From Streptomyces sp. V4I2 (GTDB lineage: Bacteria; Actinomycetota; Actinomycetes; Streptomycetales; Streptomycetaceae), in the NCBI RefSeq assembly GCF_030817655.1, contig NZ_JAUSZM010000003.1:8556001-8620000 (forward strand): DNA of 64,000 bases, given 5' to 3'. Shown piece by piece: positions 33,297-41,451 of the stretch. Under the pieces are notes generated by a model that searched no databases, was not told the origin of the DNA, and saw nothing but the letters and a program-made list of their open reading frames with translations. The position numbers and the translations under genes are program-made. Every line of letters begins with the position of its first letter. Position 1 is the stretch's first letter.

Positions 33297-34602
33297 CCAG
33301 CCCGACCAGCAGGCCCTGGACGAGGTCGTCGAGTTCACCTCCGACCTCATCCGCATCGACACCACCAACCGCGGCGGCGGCGACTGCCAGGAGCGGCCCG
33401 CCGCCGAGTACGCCGCCGCCCGGCTGGCAGAGGCGGGCCTGCAGCCCACCCTGCTGGAGCGCACCAAGGGCCGCACCAACGTGGTCGCTCGCATCGAGGG
33501 CACCGACCCGTCGGCCGACGCGCTGCTCCTGCACGGCCATCTGGACGTCGTACCGGCCGAGGCCCGGGACTGGAGCGTGCACCCGTTCTCCGGGGAGATC
33601 CGCGACGGGGTCGTCTGGGGGCGCGGCGCGGTCGACATGAAGAACATGGACGCGATGATCCTCGCCGTGGTGCGGGACTGGGCGCGCAGCGGAGTACGGC
33701 CCCGGCGGGACATCGTGATCGCCTTCACCGCCGACGAGGAGGCCAGCGCGGAGGACGGCTCGGGGTTCCTCGCCGAAGAGCACCCCGGCCTGTTCGAGGG
33801 CTGCACGGAGGGCGTCAGCGAGTCGGGGGCGTTCACCTTCCATGACGGGAGCGGGCGGCAGCTCTACCCGATCGCCGCCGGCGAGCGTGGCACGGCCTGG
33901 CTGAAGCTCACCGCGCGCGGACGGGCCGGGCACGGCTCCAAGGTGAACCGGGACAACGCCGTCACGCGTCTGGCCGCCGCGATCACCCGGATCGGCGAGC
34001 ACGACTGGCCGCTGCGCCTGACCCCGACCGTGCGCGCCGCCCTCACCGAACTCGCCGCGCTGTACGGCATCGAGACCGACCTCGCCGACGTGGACGCCCT
34101 CCTGGACAAGCTCGGCCCGGCGGCCGCGCTGGTCGAGGCGACCGTCCGCAACAGCGCCAACCCGACCATGCTGGACGCCGGTTACAAGATCAACGTGATT
34201 CCGGGGGAGGCCGTGGCGCACGTCGACGGACGGTATCTCCCCGGCGCCGAGGGCGAGTTCCGCGCGACCCTTGACCGGCTCACCGGACCTGACGTGGAGT
34301 GGGAGTTCCACCACCGGGAAGTGGCCCTGCAGGCGCCGGTGGACTCGGCGACGTACGCGAGGATGCGGGCCGCCGTCGAGGAGTTCGCGCCGGAGGGACA
34401 CGTGGTGCCGTACTGCATGTCCGGCGGCACGGACGCCAAGCAGTTCTCCCGCCTCGGCATCACCGGCTACGGTTTCGCGCCGCTGAAGCTCCCGGAGGGC
34501 TTCGACTACCAGGCCCTCTTCCACGGGGTCGACGAACGCGTGCCCGTCGAGGCGCTCCACTTCGGCGTCCGGGTACTCGACCGCTTCCTGCGCACGGCCT
34601 AG
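33289..34602 (+). CDS. M20 family metallopeptidase
   Basis: 437 residues. Zinc ligands and catalytic residues are all visible: HGHLDVVPAE (first His and Asp), WGRGAVDMKN (bridging Asp), DEEASAEDGS (general base Glu and Glu ligand) and the late LFHGVDERVP (last His). RAGHGSKVNRDNAVTRLA is the dimerisation domain. It cleaves terminal residues from small peptides or acyl amino acids; the exact substrate is open. No signal peptide. The ATG at 33289 lies 8 bases inside the M55 gene, so translation is coupled; the S9 gene begins 6 bases after its stop. Confidence 0.9.
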   Translation: MADQPDQQALDEVVEFTSDLIRIDTTNRGGGDCQERPAAEYAAARLAEAGLQPTLLERTKGRTNVVARIEGTDPSADALLLHGHLDVVPAEARDWSVHPFSGEIRDGVVWGRGAVDMKNMDAMILAVVRDWARSGVRPRRDIVIAFTADEEASAEDGSGFLAEEHPGLFEGCTEGVSESGAFTFHDGSGRQLYPIAAGERGTAWLKLTARGRAGHGSKVNRDNAVTRLAAAITRIGEHDWPLRLTPTVRAALTELAALYGIETDLADVDALLDKLGPAAALVEATVRNSANPTMLDAGYKINVIPGEAVAHVDGRYLPGAEGEFRATLDRLTGPDVEWEFHHREVALQAPVDSATYARMRAAVEEFAPEGHVVPYCMSGGTDAKQFSRLGITGYGFAPLKLPEGFDYQALFHGVDERVPVEALHFGVRVLDRFLRTA

Positions 34603-34608
34603 CCGAAC

Positions 34609-36618
34609 ATGGGGGACGAAGTGCGGACGTTGGCGTACGGCTCCTGGCCCTCGCCCATCGACGCGGCGCTCGCCGCCGCGCACGACGGGCATCCCGAGTA
34701 CGTCGGGTTCGTCGGCGACGAGCCGTGGTGGACCGAGCCACGGCCCACCGAAGGAGGCCGGCGCACCCTGGTGCGGCGCGGCGCCGACGGCACCGAGGAG
34801 TCCGTGCTGCCCGCGCCGTGGAACGTGCGCAGCCGGGTCATCGAGTACGGCGGACAGCCCTGGGCCGGGGCCGTGGTCGACGGCGAACCGCTCGTCGTCT
34901 TCGTGCACTTCGCCGACCAGCGGCTGTACCGGTACCGCCCGGGCGGCGTGCCCCGCCCGCTGACGCCGGTGTCCCCGGTCGGCGGCGGACTGCGATGGGC
35001 CGACCCGCAGGTGCTGGTCGACCGCGGTGAAGTGTGGTGCGTGCTGGAGGAGTTCACCGGCGACGGCCCCGTCGACGTGCGGCGCGTGCTCGCCGCCGTC
35101 CCGCTGGACGGTTCGGCGGCACAGGACCGGGACGGCGTCCGCGAACTCACCGACGAGCGGCACCGCTTCCTCACCGGACCCCGGATCTCGCCCGACGGGC
35201 GGCGCGCGGCCTGGCTCGCCTGGGACCACCCGCGCATGCCGTGGGACGGGACGGAACTGGTCCTCGCCGGGATCGGCGGGGACGGCACCTTCCACGGGGC
35301 GCGGACCGTGGCCGGAGGGCCGGAGGAGTCGATCGCGCAGGTCGAGTGGTCGACAGACGGCCGTCTACTGTATACAGCCGACCGTTCGGGCTGGTGGAAC
35401 CTGTATGCAGAAGACGGAGTACCGAATGAAGTAGACGGCCTACCGAGCACGGAACGCGGCGTACCACTCTGCCCGCGTGAGGAGGAGTTCGGCGGCCCCC
35501 TCTGGAAGCTGGGCCACCGCTGGTTCGCCCCGCTGGAGAGCGGTCTGATCGCCGTCGTGCACGGTCGCGGCGCCACCACCCTCGGGATCCTCGACCCGGA
35601 GACCGGAGAGGTGGTCGACGCGGCGGGACCCTGGACCGAGTTCGCGCCCACCCTCGCGGTGCACGGCGACCGGGTCGTCGCCGTCGGGGCGAGCCCGCGC
35701 AGTGCGTACGAGGTGGTCGAACTGGACGCCCGGACCGGCCGCGCCCGGGTGATCGGCGCCGCCCACGACGACGTCGTGGACCCCGCGTACTACCCCGAGC
35801 CTCAGATCCGCACCTTCACCGGACCCGCCGGGCGGGACATCCACGCCCACATCTACCCGCCCCACAACCCCGGGTGTGTGGCGCCCGGCGACGAGTTGCC
35901 GCCGTACGTCGTCTGGGCGCACGGCGGTCCCACCGGCCGGGCTCCGCTCGTGCTCGACCTGGGGATCGCCTACTTCACCTCGCGGGGCATCGGTGTCGCC
36001 GAGGTCAACTACGGGGGCTCGACCGGGTACGGCCGGGAGTACCGGGGCCGGCTGTGCGAGCAGTGGGGCGTGGTCGACGTGGAGGACTGCGCGGCCGTGG
36101 CCGTCGCCCTCGCCGACGAGGGCACCGCCGACCGCGACCGGCTCGCCGTGCGCGGCGGCAGCGCCGGCGGCTGGACCGCGGCCGCCTCGCTCGTCGGCAC
36201 CGACGTCTACGCCTGCGGCACGATCATCTACCCCATCCTCGACCTGGCCGGCTGGGCGACGGGGGAGACCCACGACTTCGAGTCGCAGTACCTGGAGAGC
36301 CTGGTCGGGCCGTACGCCGAGGTGCCCGCCCGGTACGCGGAGCGCTCGCCCACCGAGCACGCCGACCGGATCACCGTGCCCTTCCTGCTGCTCCAGGGGC
36401 TGGACGACGTGATCTGTCCGCCCGCTCAGTGCGAGCGCTTCCTGGCCCGCATGGAGGGACGGCGGGTGCCGCACGCCTACATCGCGTTCGAGGGGGAGGG
36501 GCACGGGTTCCGGCGGGCGGAGACCATGATCCGGGCCCTGGAGTCGGAACTCTCCCTGTACGCCCAGGCCTTCGGGCTGAACCCGCCCGGCATCCCGACC
36601 CTGGAGCTCACCAAGTGA
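34609..36618 (+). CDS. S9 family (prolyl oligopeptidase-type) peptidase
   Basis: 669 residues: an N-terminal beta-propeller (about 1-390, with the conserved SGWWNLYAEDG) and a C-terminal alpha/beta hydrolase. The catalytic triad is visible as Ser in RGGSAGGWTAA, Asp in LLQGLDDVICP and His in GEGHGF. VVWAHGGPTGRAP and NYGGSTGYGREYR are standard. Cytosolic. It starts 6 bases after the M20 stop and its end overlaps the S66 gene by 4 bases. The segment 35359-35440 has unusually low GC, rare codons (CTA, TAT, ACA, GTA, AAT), an 11-bp inverted repeat and a copy of the dispersed palindrome. Confidence 0.92.
   Translation: MGDEVRTLAYGSWPSPIDAALAAAHDGHPEYVGFVGDEPWWTEPRPTEGGRRTLVRRGADGTEESVLPAPWNVRSRVIEYGGQPWAGAVVDGEPLVVFVHFADQRLYRYRPGGVPRPLTPVSPVGGGLRWADPQVLVDRGEVWCVLEEFTGDGPVDVRRVLAAVPLDGSAAQDRDGVRELTDERHRFLTGPRISPDGRRAAWLAWDHPRMPWDGTELVLAGIGGDGTFHGARTVAGGPEESIAQVEWSTDGRLLYTADRSGWWNLYAEDGVPNEVDGLPSTERGVPLCPREEEFGGPLWKLGHRWFAPLESGLIAVVHGRGATTLGILDPETGEVVDAAGPWTEFAPTLAVHGDRVVAVGASPRSAYEVVELDARTGRARVIGAAHDDVVDPAYYPEPQIRTFTGPAGRDIHAHIYPPHNPGCVAPGDELPPYVVWAHGGPTGRAPLVLDLGIAYFTSRGIGVAEVNYGGSTGYGREYRGRLCEQWGVVDVEDCAAVAVALADEGTADRDRLAVRGGSAGGWTAAASLVGTDVYACGTIIYPILDLAGWATGETHDFESQYLESLVGPYAEVPARYAERSPTEHADRITVPFLLLQGLDDVICPPAQCERFLARMEGRRVPHAYIAFEGEGHGFRRAETMIRALESELSLYAQAFGLNPPGIPTLELTK
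35361..35384 (+). repeat. Dispersed 24-bp palindrome, copy B (inside S9 gene)
   Basis: CCGTCTACTGTATACAGC-CGACCG matches the katE coding-strand copy at 20 of 24 positions, including the whole ACTGTATACAG core. In frame it reads R-L-L-Y-T-A-D-R. Confidence 0.65.
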
Positions 36619-37538
36619 AGCCACTCGTACGGCCGTCCAGACTCGCCCCGGGTGCCCGCGTGGCCGTGGTGGCGCCCAGTGGGCCGGTGGCGGAGGACCG
36701 TCTGCAGGCCGGGCTCGACATCCTGCGCGGCTGGGATCTCGACCCGGTGGTCGCGCCCCATGTGCTGGACGTGCACGGCGAGTTGGGCTACCTGGCGGGC
36801 TCCGACGCCGAGCGCGCCGCCGACCTGCAGCAGGCCTGGTGCGATCCGTCCGTGGACGCGGTGCTGTGCGCGCGGGGCGGATACGGGGCGCAGCGGATGG
36901 TCGACCTGCTCGACTGGGAGGCGATGCGGGCGGCCGGCCCGAAGGTCTTCGTGGGGTTCAGCGACATCACGGTGCTGCACCAGGCGTTCGCCACCCGGCT
37001 GGGCCTGGTCACGTTGCACGGACCGGCGGCCGCCGGTGTCGACTTCGTCAAGAACGCCGGGGCGCAGGAACACCTGAAGGCCACGCTGTTCGCTCCGGAG
37101 ACCGTCCGCGTCATCGCCTCCGCGGGCGCCGCCCTGGTCCCGGGACGGGCCCGTGGCGTCACCCTCGGAGGCTGCCTGAGCATGCTCGCCTCCGACCTCG
37201 GCACCCCGCACGCCCGCACCTCGGCACGCGGCGGGCTGCTGTTCCTCGAGGACGTGGGCGAGCAGGCGTACCGCGTCGACCGGATGCTGACCCAACTCCT
37301 GCGCGGCGGATGGCTCGACGGTGTCACGGGAATCGCGCTCGGCTCCTGGGCCGGGTGCGGTCCGTACGGCGCACTGCGCGCGGTCCTCGCCGACCGGCTC
37401 GGCGGCCTCGGGGTCCCGGTGGTCGAGGAGTTCGGGTTCGGGCACTGCGAAGGGGCGCTGACCATACCCTTCGGCATGGCCGCCGAACTCGACGCCGACA
37501 CAGGCACATTGACGCTCGACGAAGCGGCTCTGCGCTGA
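36615..37538 (+). CDS. S66 family LD-carboxypeptidase (muramoyltetrapeptide carboxypeptidase)
   Basis: 307 residues. Removes the terminal D-Ala from murein tetrapeptides (L,D-carboxypeptidase, LdcA type). Family blocks: VAVVAPSGPVAEDRL, DAVLCARGGYGAQRMVDLLDW, FVGFSDITVLHQA (the nucleophile Ser lies in the SDIT segment, as in LdcA-like GYSDIT), LEDVGEQAYRVDRMLTQL (Glu) and FGHCEGALTIPFG (late His). No signal peptide, consistent with cytosolic peptidoglycan recycling. GTG start at 36615 overlaps the S9 stop. Last gene of the operon that begins with the D-aminopeptidase, which would act on released D-Ala-containing peptides. Confidence 0.9.
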   Translation: MKPLVRPSRLAPGARVAVVAPSGPVAEDRLQAGLDILRGWDLDPVVAPHVLDVHGELGYLAGSDAERAADLQQAWCDPSVDAVLCARGGYGAQRMVDLLDWEAMRAAGPKVFVGFSDITVLHQAFATRLGLVTLHGPAAAGVDFVKNAGAQEHLKATLFAPETVRVIASAGAALVPGRARGVTLGGCLSMLASDLGTPHARTSARGGLLFLEDVGEQAYRVDRMLTQLLRGGWLDGVTGIALGSWAGCGPYGALRAVLADRLGGLGVPVVEEFGFGHCEGALTIPFGMAAELDADTGTLTLDEAALR

Positions 37539-37593
37539 TCCCGGCTCGCTGAATTCCCGTCAAGAAACACTGCTACCGGTGATTGACCTCGCC

Positions 37594-37643
37594 TGACACG
37601 TGTCACACCATGACTACCGACTGGTACTTACCGGTCGGTAAGT
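37594..37643 (+). promoter_or_regulatory. Two operator-like palindromes before the secreted hydrolase gene
   Basis: TGACACGTGTCA (37594-37605) is a perfect 12-bp palindrome located 4 bases after a TTGACC -35-like box (37584-37589). ACTTACCGGTCGGTAAGT (37626-37643) has perfect 8-bp arms around GT and resembles TetR-family operators. Both lie within 100 bp of the start at 37690. No adjacent regulator gene is present. Confidence 0.6.
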
Positions 37644-37689
37644 CGGGTTGTCCTCGGTGTGGTCGTCCGTCCTCAGTGTGGAGGTCTAC

Positions 37690-39486
37690 GTGTCCCGTCG
37701 TGTGCCCAGTTCCCGAGTGCCCCGTTCCCGAGCCCCGCTCGCTCTCCTGCTCGGCGCCACGCTCACCGCACCTGTCCTGCTCCCCGCTCCGGCCGCCGCG
37801 ACCGGCCAATACACCGTCACCGCACTGAAGTTCACCGTCCAGGCGGGTGGCCGCACCTGCACGCTCGACGCCGACCTGTACCGGCCGGCCGGCGCGGACC
37901 GCGCCCACCCCGCACCCGCCGTGCTCGCCACCAACGGCTTCGGCGGCAGCAAGGCGGACGGCCAGACCGACGCCATCGGCAAGGCCTTCGCCCAGCGCGG
38001 ATACGTCTCGCTCGTCTACTCCGGGCTCGGCTTCGGCAGGTCCGGCTGTCTCATCTCGCTCGACGACCCGACGCTCGACGGCCTGGCGGCCTCACAGCTC
38101 GTCGACTTCCTGGGCGGGAAGCGGGCCGCCGACGACGGCACGCAGGCCGACTTCGTGACCCTCGACGCGCCGGGCGACCCACGCGTCGGCATGGTGGGCG
38201 GCTCCTACGGGGGAGCCATCCAGCTGGCGACGGCCGCCGTCGACTACCGCGTCGACGCCCTCGTACCCATGATCACCTGGAACGACCTGTCCTACTCGCT
38301 CGCCCCGAACAACGTGGCGGGCCACCGGAGCGTGCCCGGCGCCTTCAAGTGGCAGTGGGCGAACGGCTTCTACCTCATCGGCGAGGGCCGGCCGCTGCTG
38401 GAGCCGAGCCTGGACCCGTCCCGCATCAACTCCCTCGCCTGCCTGCACTTCGTCACCAAGGCCTGCGAGACCATCCGCACGCTCAACTCCGGGAGCTACC
38501 CGGCCAAGCGGACCGCCGAGCTGCTCGCCTACGCCCGCAGCGTGTCGCCGGTGTCGTACCTGAGCCGAGTGAAGGCCCCCACCCTGCTGGTCCAGGGGCA
38601 GGCCGACAGCCTCTTCAACCTCAACGAGGCGACGGCGACGTACAAGAGTCTCAAGGCACAGGGCACGACCACCAAGATGATCTGGCAGTCCTGGGGACAC
38701 AGCGGCGGGACCTCCGACCCGGCCGCCGGTGAACTCAACCTCTCCCAGGGCAACTTGGAGTCCAGTTACGTCGGCAGGCGGATCCTCGCCTGGTTCGACC
38801 GGTATCTGGGCCGGCGCACGGACGTCGACACGGGCCCGGCCTTCGCCTACTACCGGGACTGGATCACCGACCCGAACGGCACCTACGCGACGGCCGACCG
38901 GCTGCCCGCGCCGAGCCGCACGCTGTACCTGTCGGGCGACGGCAAGCTCGTCGACAACCGCAGGAAGGTGGCGCGAGGCAGTCGTACGTACACCAACTGG
39001 CCGGTCCCGACGAGCCATTCGGAGAACTCACTCTACGGAGTCCTAGGGCTGCCGGACCCGGCGCCCTACGACACCAAGGGCACCTATCTCGGCTGGACCA
39101 GCGAGCCGCTGACCCGCACCACCGACGTCGTGGGCGCGCCCAGGGCCACGCTCAAGGTCGTCTCCCCGAAGGCCGAGCGCACCCAGAACTCCGGCAACGC
39201 CGCCGACCGACTGGTCCTGTTCGCCAAGCTCTACGACATCGCCCCCGACGGCATGAAGACGCTGGTGCACCGGCTGGTCGCGCCCGTCCGCGTGCCCGAC
39301 GTGACCAAGAGCTTCAGGGTGACGCTGCCGGGGATCGTGCACCGTTACGAGAAGGGGCACCGGCTGCAGTTCGTGGTCGCGGCGAGCGACGGCGCGTACT
39401 TCGGGAACCGGGGGATCAAGCCGGTGACCGTGGTCAGCGCTCCCCGGGACACGGGAGTGCTGGAGCTGCCGGTCGCCGGGGACTGA
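37690..39486 (+). CDS. Secreted CocE/NonD (S15-type) hydrolase
   Basis: 598 residues. Signal peptide about residues 1-38 (SRAPLALLLGATLTAPVLLPAPAAA). An alpha/beta hydrolase domain holds NGFGGSKADGQTDAIGKAFAQRGYVSLVYSGLGFGRSG, the nucleophile Ser in MVGGSYGGAIQLATA (about residue 178), an Asp segment LLVQGQADSLFNLNEA and a His in QSWGHSGGT. The C-terminal third (LYLSGDGKL to TVVSAPRD) is the jelly-roll of X-Pro dipeptidyl-peptidase/cocaine esterase. Substrate unknown: an ester or X-Pro peptide. GTG start at 37690 with GGAGG five bases upstream; the ORF upstream of this lacks family or signal character. Confidence 0.85.
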   Translation: MSRRVPSSRVPRSRAPLALLLGATLTAPVLLPAPAAATGQYTVTALKFTVQAGGRTCTLDADLYRPAGADRAHPAPAVLATNGFGGSKADGQTDAIGKAFAQRGYVSLVYSGLGFGRSGCLISLDDPTLDGLAASQLVDFLGGKRAADDGTQADFVTLDAPGDPRVGMVGGSYGGAIQLATAAVDYRVDALVPMITWNDLSYSLAPNNVAGHRSVPGAFKWQWANGFYLIGEGRPLLEPSLDPSRINSLACLHFVTKACETIRTLNSGSYPAKRTAELLAYARSVSPVSYLSRVKAPTLLVQGQADSLFNLNEATATYKSLKAQGTTTKMIWQSWGHSGGTSDPAAGELNLSQGNLESSYVGRRILAWFDRYLGRRTDVDTGPAFAYYRDWITDPNGTYATADRLPAPSRTLYLSGDGKLVDNRRKVARGSRTYTNWPVPTSHSENSLYGVLGLPDPAPYDTKGTYLGWTSEPLTRTTDVVGAPRATLKVVSPKAERTQNSGNAADRLVLFAKLYDIAPDGMKTLVHRLVAPVRVPDVTKSFRVTLPGIVHRYEKGHRLQFVVAASDGAYFGNRGIKPVTVVSAPRDTGVLELPVAGD

Positions 39487-39505
39487 GCGGTCGTAGGGTG
39501 ACGGG

Positions 39506-40081
39506 ATGCCGCACAGCGCTTCCCCCTACCTCGCCGAAGGCCCCCGCGTGGGCATACGTCACTTCACCTACGAGGACGGTGCCGAGTTCACCGCCCGGGC
39601 CCGGGAGAGCAAGGACCTGCACCATCCGTGGCTCTTCCCGCCCGACAGTGCCGGCGCCTACACCGCGTACGCCGGGCGGCTGATCGAGGATCCGTCCAAG
39701 GCCGGGTTCCTGGTCTGCGAGAAGCGGGAGGGGGGTGCCGTCGCGGGATTCGTCAACATCAACAACATCGTCGAGGGCGGCTTCCAGTGCGGGGCGCTCG
39801 GGTACGGGGCCTTCGCGCACGCCGCCGGGCGCGGGCTGATGCGGGAGGGTCTCGACCTGGTCGTGGGGTACGCGTTCGGGGCGATGCGGCTGCACCGGCT
39901 GGAGATCAATGTGCAGCCCCGCAACGCCGCGTCGATCGCGCTCGCGCGCAGGTGCGGATTCCGGCTGGAGGGCTTCTCGCCGAAGATGATCTTCATCGAC
40001 GGGGCCTGGCGGGATCACGAGCGGTGGGCGATCACCACGGAGATGCGGGCTTACGGTGGCTCCTCGCGTCGGCGAGGATGA
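39506..40081 (+). CDS. GNAT family N-acetyltransferase (RimJ/RimL type)
   Basis: 191 residues. VGIRHFTYEDGAEFTARARESKDLHHPWLFPP is the N-terminal part. GALGYGAFAHAAGRGLMREGLDLVVGYAFGAMRLHRLEINVQPRNAASIALARRCGFRLEGF carries the acetyl-CoA loop and the RLEI...N-x-x-S segment that marks ribosomal-protein-alanine acetyltransferase relatives. It probably acetylates a protein N-terminus or a small amine. Its stop overlaps the start of the arginase pseudogene (ATGA), so the two were once an operon. Confidence 0.87.
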   Translation: MPHSASPYLAEGPRVGIRHFTYEDGAEFTARARESKDLHHPWLFPPDSAGAYTAYAGRLIEDPSKAGFLVCEKREGGAVAGFVNINNIVEGGFQCGALGYGAFAHAAGRGLMREGLDLVVGYAFGAMRLHRLEINVQPRNAASIALARRCGFRLEGFSPKMIFIDGAWRDHERWAITTEMRAYGGSSRRRG

Positions 40082-40167
40082 CCCGCATGCGGAACATCGT
40101 CGTGCTCGACGCCCCCTCCAACCTGGGTCTGCGTCCGCCCGCCCCCGGAACCGTGCCCGGCTGCTAC

Positions 40168-40445
40168 CGAACACTTGCCCAGTGCTCCACCCTTCAGGGT
40201 GGAGGTGTAGGGCATCCTCGCCATAGCGGCCCGGAGGGGTGCGGCATCAGGGCTAGGATCGCTTTGTCGGACGACGGAGTTGTCCGACCTACCGCCGGAC
40301 GGGCGGAAAGTAACGCTTGTGGAGGCCCATGTAAGACCAGCTCCCGTAAGGGAGAGGGCAAGGGCCTGTGAAGCAGGAACCCACGGTGGCACCGCGTAGC
40401 GGTGCGGACCGGAATCGTCTGCGTTCACGCAGGCGAGGATGTCAA
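40168..40445 (+). mobile_element. IS200/IS605-like non-coding element (PATE/MITE type) without tnpA or tnpB
   Basis: 278 bp with no credible ORF. The left end has a hairpin CTCCACCC-TTCA-GGGTGGAG (40185-40204); the right end has CTGCG-TTCA-CGCAG (40419-40432) followed by GAGGATGTCAA, which I recall as the right tip of actinobacterial IS605/IS1341 elements. The left flank ends in CTAC, like the TTAC target of IS608, and there is no target duplication, as expected for this single-strand transposase family. Internal stems: GTCGGAC/GTCCGAC (40266-40288), AGGCCC/GGGCCT enclosing CTCCC-GTAA-GGGAG (40323-40367) and GCACCGC-GTA-GCGGTGC (40389-40405). Excision restores the host reading frame exactly. 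The structured part may be a TnpB guide (omega) RNA scaffold. Confidence 0.75.
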
Positions 40446-40487
40446 AAGCTCGCGGGTGCGCTGCGTGAGCAGCGGATCGTCGTGGGG

Positions 40488-40515
40488 TCCCCCACGCCCT
40501 CAAGGCAGTGGGGGA
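40488..40515 (+). repeat. REP-like palindrome inside the arginase pseudogene
   Basis: TCCCCCACGCC/GGCAGTGGGGGA folds around CTCAA; preceded by GTGGGG. It adds about 12 codons at a place where intact relatives have none and matches the minus-strand copy at 14624-14653 at 23 of 25 core positions. Confidence 0.7.
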
Positions 40516-40941
40516 GGCTGCGAGCCCTGGAGGGCGGTGTGGTCGTGCCGCCGCGCTACGACCTCGGTGACTGGCAGGAGGGCGACGGCGTCTTCAACGC
40601 CGCCGCCCTCGCCTCGTACACCCTCGGCGACATCCGGGAATGGGGCGCGGACGCCCTGGCCCGAGCCACCGCCCAGTCCTTCGCGGTGCCTCAACTGGAC
40701 GGCTTCTGGGTGCACGTGGACGCCGACGTGCTCGACCCGAGCGTGATGCCGGCCGTCGACAGCCCGGACCCGGACGGCCTCATGCCCGACGAACTCGTCG
40801 CCCTGCTGCGGCCGTTGCTCGCCTCCGCGCAGTGCGTCGGCCTCAACGTCACGATCTACGACCCCGATCTGGACCCGGAGGGCACCGCGGGCGCGCTGCT
40901 CACCGACATGGTCGTGTCCGCGTTCGCCGAGGCCGGGTGAG

Positions 40942-41292
40942 CTACACGCCGCCGCGGTCCGCGTACTCGTACACCGACCCGTCCGGGTGCAGCGCGATCA
41001 GGTTGCGGCCCGCCGGTGTGGGGACCGGGCCCGCGATGACGCGGGCGCCCAGTTCCGTCAGGACCCGGTGGGCCTCGTCGACGTCCTTCACGGCGATCGT
41101 CGCGGTGACCTTGCGCAGCACCTCCAGCTCGGCCTCGGGCCCGCTCATCAGCAGGAAACAGCCGACCGCGGCGACCTGAACGCCGCCGCGTTCGAAACGG
41201 AGGGCTCTGCCGCCCGCCAGCCGCTCGTAGAAGGGGACCGCTGTCTCCAGGTCGTCGACGCATACGCGCAGCGTGGCTCCCAGAATGTCCAT
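40942..41292 (-). CDS. VOC (glyoxalase/bleomycin-resistance) family protein
   Basis: 116 residues, one vicinal-oxygen-chelate module pair. GATLRVCVDDLETAVPFYERLAG starts the first beta-alpha-beta unit and VTATIAVKDVDEAHRVLTELGARVIAGPVPTPAGRNLIALHPDGSVYEYADR forms the second, with the usual PDG and Glu near the end. Possible metal ligands are few (no early His), so it may be a binding protein rather than an enzyme. Function unknown. It is convergent with the arginase pseudogene, with only 1 base between them. Start ATG at 41292. Confidence 0.8.
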   Translation of the reverse strand: MDILGATLRVCVDDLETAVPFYERLAGGRALRFERGGVQVAAVGCFLLMSGPEAELEVLRKVTATIAVKDVDEAHRVLTELGARVIAGPVPTPAGRNLIALHPDGSVYEYADRGGV

Positions 41293-41451
41293 GCGGACGA
41301 GCCTAGTTGGGGCGGCCGGGAGAGCGAGATCGTTTCACATGATCCGACCGTCCCGACCGTCCCGACCGCCAGGTTCTCCACGCCTGCGAGCGGGGCGGGC
41401 AGCCCCCGGGCCGCAGCGTTACGCGCCGGTGACCGCGGGTACCCGGCGGGC

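Larger units (their letters stand above)
40078..40940 (+). pseudogene. Arginase/agmatinase-family gene, disrupted and internally deleted
   Basis: The 5' part reads MRNIVVLDAPSNLGLRPP and APGTVPGCY, a typical start of Streptomyces arginase-family proteins. The 278-bp element at 40168-40445 interrupts it; removing the element rejoins GCY to KLAGALREQRIV in frame. A second short insertion (REP-like, 40488-40515) follows, then EGGVVVPPRYDLGDWQEGDGVFNAAALASYTL. That joins directly to GDIREWGADALARA, skipping about 110-120 residues that would hold the first metal-binding motifs (GGDxS, DAHxD). The last part, VHVDADVLDPSVMPAVDSPDPDG to the TGA, keeps the second metal motif. Three lesions make a functional manganese enzyme impossible. 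Confidence 0.88.

Noticed and set aside
40168..40445. Group I or II intron in the arginase gene
   Set aside because: Too short, no domain V or P7-like core, while the end hairpins and GAGGATGTCAA tip fit IS605 better.
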